Shown piece after piece: positions 1 to 4,900 of a stretch of DNA of 6,858 bases. The stretch covers positions 1-6,858 of the forward strand of contig WTJQ01000026.1 of NCBI GenBank assembly GCA_011524785.1, written 5' to 3'. The position numbers were made by a program, and so were the translations under genes. The DNA comes from Planctomycetota bacterium (GTDB lineage: Bacteria; Planctomycetota; UBA1135; GCA-002686595). Every line of letters begins with the position of its first letter. Within the stretch, counting starts at the first letter, position 1. Below the pieces are notes generated by a model that was given only the letters and a program-made list of their open reading frames with translations, ran no database searches and was not told the origin of the DNA.

Positions 1-16
1 CCCCTAGACCCGACCC

Positions 17-793
17 ATGGACAAGCTCCTGTCCTATCTCGCCCGGACGCAGATCTGGAAGTCAGTCATTCGACATGGCTACCCGGACACCCCGCGCAAC
101 CGGACGCTGGCCGTTCTGTCGAACGTCGTCCTGCACCTGCACCCCGTCAAGGTGCGCCGGAGTGGCATCAAGCTCTCCTACACCTGGTGCATGGGAGGCC
201 TGACGTTCTTCCTCTTCCTCATCGAGACCATCACCGGTCTCCTGCTGATGTTCTACTACCGGCCCACGGCGGAGCTGGCGTACCAGGACATCTTCGCCCT
301 GCGCGAGCACGTCCCGATCGGGGTCATGCGCGAGGTGCACCGCTGGTCGGCCCACCTGATGGTGCTGACGGTCTGGCTGCACATGTACCGCGTCTTCCTG
401 ACCGGTTCGTACAAACCGCCCCGGGAGTTCAACTGGAACGTGGGCGTGATCCTGCTCGTGATCACCCTGCTCCTGTCCTTCACCGGGTACCTGCTGCCCT
501 GGGACCAGCTGGCCGTGTGGGCCATCACCGTGGGCACGAACATGGCCCGCGCGACGCCGTTCCTCGGTCACGAGGGGCCAGGTGCGGCCCTGCTCCAGTT
601 CGGCGGGCTCGAGTTCGTGCACGCCGGTGACGACGTGCGCTTCGGGCTCCTCGCAGGACGCTTCGTGGGGGAGGGCGCGCTGCTGCGCTTCTACGTCCTC
701 CACTGTCTGGGCTTCCCCTTGGTCGCGGCCTCGTTGATGGCCCTGCACTTCTGGCGCGTCCGCAAGGACGGCGGCATCTCCGGACCCCTCTGA
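17..793 (+). CDS. Cytochrome b N-terminal half (cytochrome b6-like) of a quinol:acceptor oxidoreductase
   Basis: This 258-residue membrane protein is the di-haem b core of a bc/b6f-type complex, moving electrons from quinol across the membrane. Four helices are visible at about residues 57-80, 109-129, 141-160 and 224-247. Haem b ligands are H108 and H122 in helix B (14 apart) and H229 and H244 in helix D (15 apart). The 15 spacing is that of cytochrome b6; bc1 has 14. Cys58, in a W-C-M-G-G context at the start of helix A, aligns with b6 Cys35, which binds haem c_i. The PWDQ loop follows helix C, and the end (GISGPL) matches the b6 C-terminus. Compared with b6 (about 215 residues) it has an N-terminal extension of about 22 residues and a C-D loop about 20 residues longer (about 184-220). 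ATG at 17 is the only reasonable start in the window; no Shine-Dalgarno is visible. A petB-like name would be fair. It lies 18 bases before the C-terminal half, in one operon. Confidence 0.97.
   Translation: MDKLLSYLARTQIWKSVIRHGYPDTPRNRTLAVLSNVVLHLHPVKVRRSGIKLSYTWCMGGLTFFLFLIETITGLLLMFYYRPTAELAYQDIFALREHVPIGVMREVHRWSAHLMVLTVWLHMYRVFLTGSYKPPREFNWNVGVILLVITLLLSFTGYLLPWDQLAVWAITVGTNMARATPFLGHEGPGAALLQFGGLEFVHAGDDVRFGLLAGRFVGEGALLRFYVLHCLGFPLVAASLMALHFWRVRKDGGISGPL
188..190 (+). other. Cys58 codon, predicted covalent attachment site for haem c_i
   Basis: This TGC codon lies at the start of helix A. Ungapped alignment by eye to cytochrome b6 places C-M-G-G here over C-L-G-G of b6, with the shared downstream T-G and FYYRPT segments also in register. 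In cytochrome b6f this cysteine binds haem c_i at the quinone-reduction site. Covalent haem here is inferred from that alignment. Confidence 0.65.
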
Positions 794-811
794 TCCCGAC
801 GGACCGCTCTC

Positions 812-1894
812 ATGCCGCAGTTCATCAAGGACCTCGTCGACGCCATCTCGGCGCCGATCCCCTACACGATCCTGACGACCGCCCTGCTCGGGGTGGTGAT
901 CGTCTTCCGCAGGCAGGTGACCCACCCGGTCGTCTTCTCGCTCGGCTCGGCGGCGATGGTGCTGTTCTTCGTCGGGGCCTTCCCCGACCCGAACTTCAAC
1001 CAGATCGTCACCAAGCCGGACAACGTCCCGATCGTGATCCTGATCGCGACCATCGTGTTCTTCACCTGGCTCTCCCTGCGCCGGGCGGTGATCAACGACG
1101 ACCGCATCAAGAAGGGGCTCCCGACGCTGGAGGGCGAGGCCGCGAAGAAGAAGGTCTTCACGTGGCCCGACCTCGTCTACAGCGAGTTCATCTGCATGCT
1201 GCTGTTCCTGGCGGCGCTGATGACCTGGTCGCTGCTGATCCAGGCCCCGATCGAGGAGCCGGCCTCGCAGGCACGGACGCCGAACCCCTCCAAGGCCCCC
1301 TGGTACTTCCTCGGGCTGCAGGAGCTGCTGGTGTACTTCGACCCGTGGATCGCGGGCGTGCTGCTGCCCAGCTTCATCGTGGTGGGCCTGATGGCCATCC
1401 CCTACGTGGACACCAACCCCAAGGGGAACGGCTACTACACCTTCGACGAGCGTCCGTTCGCGATCACCTTCTTCCTGGTGGGCTTCCTGCTCCTCTGGGT
1501 CTCCCTGGTGATCATGGGCACGTTCCTCCGCGGGCCGAACTGGTCCTTCTTCGGGCCGTTCGAGTACTGGGACCACAACAAGCTCGAGCCGATGGTGAGC
1601 GTGAACCTCTCGGACTACGTCTGGGTGAAGGCGCTCGGCCAGCCGCTCCCGCAGAACCCGCTGGTGCGTGAGGCCCCAGGCTTCGCCTTCCTCGGCTTCT
1701 GGTTCGTCGTGCTGCCGACGATGCTCGGCAAGACCGTGTTCAAGCGCATGGCCCAGGAGATGGGCGCGGTGCGCTACCAGGTCTTCATGCACCTGTTCCT
1801 TTGGACCGCCCTGGTCCCGCTGAAGATGATCCTGCGCTGGACCATCGACCTGAAGTACCTCGTCGGGATCCCGGAGTGGTTCCTGAACGTGTGA
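812..1894 (+). CDS. Cytochrome b C-terminal half (subunit IV-like) with three extra N-terminal membrane helices
   Basis: This 360-residue membrane protein completes the split cytochrome b and carries part of the quinol-oxidation (Qo) site. The subunit IV-like core runs from about residue 116: helix E at 121-143, a loop with the signature A-P-W-Y at 162-165, helix F at 177-198, helix G at 214-236, and two further hydrophobic segments at about 291-305 and 321-341. The A-P-W-Y stands where bc1 and b6f have P-E-W-Y, so the Qo glutamate is replaced by proline. As I recall, such variants occur in menaquinol-type complexes. Residues 1-115 hold three additional hydrophobic helices (about 17-33, 40-57, 73-90) absent from standard subunit IV of about 160 residues. 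ATG at 812 follows the previous stop by 18 bases without a convincing Shine-Dalgarno. The gene ends in tandem stops TGATGA. It could be called petD-like, but the enlargement makes the symbol doubtful. Confidence 0.95.
   Translation: MPQFIKDLVDAISAPIPYTILTTALLGVVIVFRRQVTHPVVFSLGSAAMVLFFVGAFPDPNFNQIVTKPDNVPIVILIATIVFFTWLSLRRAVINDDRIKKGLPTLEGEAAKKKVFTWPDLVYSEFICMLLFLAALMTWSLLIQAPIEEPASQARTPNPSKAPWYFLGLQELLVYFDPWIAGVLLPSFIVVGLMAIPYVDTNPKGNGYYTFDERPFAITFFLVGFLLLWVSLVIMGTFLRGPNWSFFGPFEYWDHNKLEPMVSVNLSDYVWVKALGQPLPQNPLVREAPGFAFLGFWFVVLPTMLGKTVFKRMAQEMGAVRYQVFMHLFLWTALVPLKMILRWTIDLKYLVGIPEWFLNV
1295..1306 (+). other. Qo-site motif A-P-W-Y (position of PEWY)
   Basis: Codons GCC-CCC-TGG-TAC encode residues 162-165 of the C-terminal cytochrome b subunit. 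The surrounding context (P-N-P-S-K before, F-L-G-L-Q after) places it unambiguously in the ef loop of the quinol-oxidation site. The usual catalytic glutamate is absent. Confidence 0.85.
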
Positions 1895-1904
1895 TGAATC
1901 CGCT

Positions 1905-1927
1905 GGGCGCGGTGTTCGACCGCGCCC
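1905..1927 (+). other. Perfect GC-rich hairpin in the gap between the cytochrome b and cytochrome c genes
   Basis: GGGCGCGG (1905-1912) pairs exactly with CCGCGCCC (1920-1927) around the loop TGTTCGA; the outer T and A of the loop can add a ninth pair. It begins ten bases after the stop codon. No T-run follows, so it is not a textbook terminator. A partial terminator, an RNA-processing site or an mRNA-stabilising stem that sets the ratio of cytochrome b to cytochrome c are all possible. The rest of the 104-base gap shows no clear promoter. Confidence 0.5.
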
Positions 1928-1998
1928 GGCCCCTGCCGACGCCCCTCCTGGGCTCCTCGACGACCTCCCGGCACCCCTGACGCCAGCCCCTCCTTGCC

Positions 1999-4900
1999 AT
2001 GGCTGATCGCGGCGACACCCTCTATCACATCCCCACTCTCAACCGCTGGTTCCTGTTCGCCAGCGCCTTCTTCACCCTGACGATGGTGTGGACGGTGCTC
2101 GACGACTCCAGCGCCGAATGGAAGGACTACCAGCGCGAGTTCCGCGCCATGGAGCTCGAGAAGGCCGAGGAGGCGCGCGCCGCCCTCGCCGCCGAGGGCC
2201 TCGTGGAGGAGCGGGACTCCCTGGCCGAGGCCGTGGCCTCGGCCGAGGCGGCCCTGACTGCGGAGGGGAGCCGCCTCGAGGAGCTGGAGACGGCCGTCTA
2301 CAACGCCAAGGACGCCTTCCGGAACGACGAGACCGCCTACAAGTCGGTGGTCGCCGAGCTGAAGTGGCAGATCTTCAACTTCGAGCGCGAGGCCTCCGTG
2401 AAGGCCCCGGCCGAGGTGGAGGCCCAGCAGCAGCTGATCGACGACCTCACGACCGAGAGCGAGACCCTCGGGAAGCAGGTCGAGGTGGCCGCGGGCAACC
2501 GGGCGGAGGCAGAGGCCGCCCTGACGGCCTACCGCGCGAGCGTGGCCGACGCCGAGAAGGCCCTCGCCGTGGCGAGCCGCGACCTCAAGCGCGTCGAGGA
2601 GAAGATCGAGTCCCTCGACCCGAGCGACATCGCCACCGCCGTGGCCAACCAGATCCGGGACTTCCCGGGCCTCGACTTCATCGGCCCCAACCTGAAGGTC
2701 CAGAAGTACGTCCTCGACGGGATCGACCTCGACCTCAACTTCACCAAGAAGCCGCGCATCGACATGTGCACCACGTGCCACATGGGGATGGAGCGCGCAG
2801 GCTTCGAGGACGCGCCGCAGCCGCACACCACCCACCCGCGCCTCGACCTGTTCCTGTCGAGCAAGTCGCCGCACCCCGCCAAGGAGTTCGGCTGCACCGC
2901 GTGCCACCGGGGCTCCGGCGAGTCGCTGTCCTTCCAGCACGTCGATCACCGTCCCAGCGACGCCGCCGAGGAGGAGGCCTGGGCCGACGAGTACCACTGG
3001 CACAAGCAGCACCACTGGGACTACCCGATGCTGTCCACCCAGCACACCGAGGCCGGGTGCGTGCAGTGCCACACCACCTCGATGGAGCTGATCGCCGAGG
3101 ACGCCCCGGTCGTGACCGAGGGCTACCGCCTCGTCGAGCGCCACGGCTGCTACGCGTGCCACAAGATCGAGTGGTTCCCGACCAAGCGCCGCCCGGGTCC
3201 GTCCCTGCTCCAGATGAAGGGCAAGCTGGCGGCCGACTGGGTCGAGTCGTGGATCGCCCACCCGCGTGACTACCGTCCGACCACCTGGATGCCCCAGGTC
3301 TTCCACCTGGAGAACTACGGCCACGACGAGGTCGTCGTGCAGAGCAACTACGGCCAGGGTCGCGACATCCTCGGCAAGGAGTGGAACGAGAACGCGGTCG
3401 CGGCCGTGACCGAGTTCCTCTACGCCAACCACGAGGACACCCAGTTCCCCGACCTGCCGGTTCAGGGCAACGCGGAGCGCGGTCGCGAGGTGATGAACCT
3501 CGTCGGCTGCTACGCCTGCCACAACACCTCGCCGTACGAGGGCGAGGAGTCGCTCACCGACAACCTCAGCGAGGAGCCGGGCCGCTACAACCAGCACGGT
3601 CCCAACCTCCGCGGCGTCAACACGAAGATCACCAAGGAGTGGCTCTTCGCGTGGCTCAAGGACCCGCAGGCCTACTGGGCCGAGACTCAGATGCCGAACC
3701 TGCGTCTCTCCGATCGCGACGCGGCCGACATCACCGCGTACATCATGGAGGACCCGGACGGCGTCTTCGGGGACACCCCCGACGGCTGGGCCCCGACCCG
3801 CGTCGCCATGGACCGCGAGGTCCTCGAGGAGCAGGCCCGCTGGTTCTTCCAGAAGGAGGGTCGCGCCGGCCTGCAGGCCAAGCTCGAGGGCGAGTGGGCC
3901 GACGACAAGGCCCTCGCGGTGGCCGTCGGCAAGGCCTACGTCAGCAACCAGGGCTGCTACTCGTGCCACGAGATCGACGGCATGCAGGACATGATGCCGA
4001 TCGGCGCGGAGCTCACGAAGTGGGCCTCCAAGACCGTGGACAAGCTCGACTTCGGCCTCGCCTACGAGCACGACGCGGGCCAGAAGCAGCCCAAGCTGCC
4101 GGACAACGTCATGGCCAAGGCGGTCAACCAGACCGAGCAGACCCTGCCGTGGCTGGACCACCACTACCACGACGGCTGGCTGAAGCGGAAGCTCGCCCAC
4201 CCGCGCTCCTTCGACCTCGGCAAGGTCAAGAACCCCAAGGAGAAGCTGCGCATGCCGTGGTTCGACTTCACGGACGAGGAGATCGACTCGATCGCCACCT
4301 TCGTCCTGGGGCTCGTGAACGACGACGTCACCGGCAAGCGCTGGCACCCCAGCGACGAGGAGCTCGCGGCCGACGCTGGCGCACGCGCCGTGCGGCAGAA
4401 GAACTGCGCCGCCTGCCACGTGATCGACCAGCCGCAGATCACCTTCGAGCACGAGGACGGCAACCAGTACACGGTGGCCGCCGAGTTCCTCCCGCTCCCC
4501 GACGAGACCATGCCCCCGGCGATCCAGTCCATGGAGGACTTCGCCCAGGAGCGCTCCAAGTGGGAGGAGTACTGGGAGGAGGACCTCGAGTCCGTGATCG
4601 TGCGCCTGACGGACGTCCACCCGGACGTCGGCGGGCCGGCGGAGACCGTGGAGATCCCGGTCGACAAGCTCCTGGCCGTGACGCCCTCGAACGGGGGGGA
4701 CTTCGTGCGCCAGATCACCTCGTACTACCGCGGTGGTGTCTGGGTCGAGAACCCCGACCACGACCCGAACGACGAGGAGAGCTACCCGACCGATCCGTGG
4801 ACCTGGCTCGTCGACGAGGACGGGAACCCGCTCGTCGAGGACGTGGACAGCGTCGGCCGGTACTACCAGGAGACCGAGTACGACAAGCTCCGCTGGACGT

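Noticed and set aside
62..1792. A 576-codon open frame on the minus strand opposite the cytochrome b genes
   Set aside because: The product is an almost uninterrupted mix of Glu, His, Arg, Gln and Val typical of antisense reading of GC-rich membrane protein genes. The + strand has clear cytochrome b motifs.
1865..1891. P-E-W-F near the C-terminus of the subunit IV-like protein as the true Qo motif
   Set aside because: It lies at the extreme end of the protein after the last helix, whereas A-P-W-Y at residues 162-165 sits in the correct ef-loop context.
1894..1980. A 28-codon peptide gene between the second and third genes
   Set aside because: It is not listed as a gene: short, Pro-rich, without recognisable features, and overlapping a hairpin. 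It is kept only as a finding to check for conservation.
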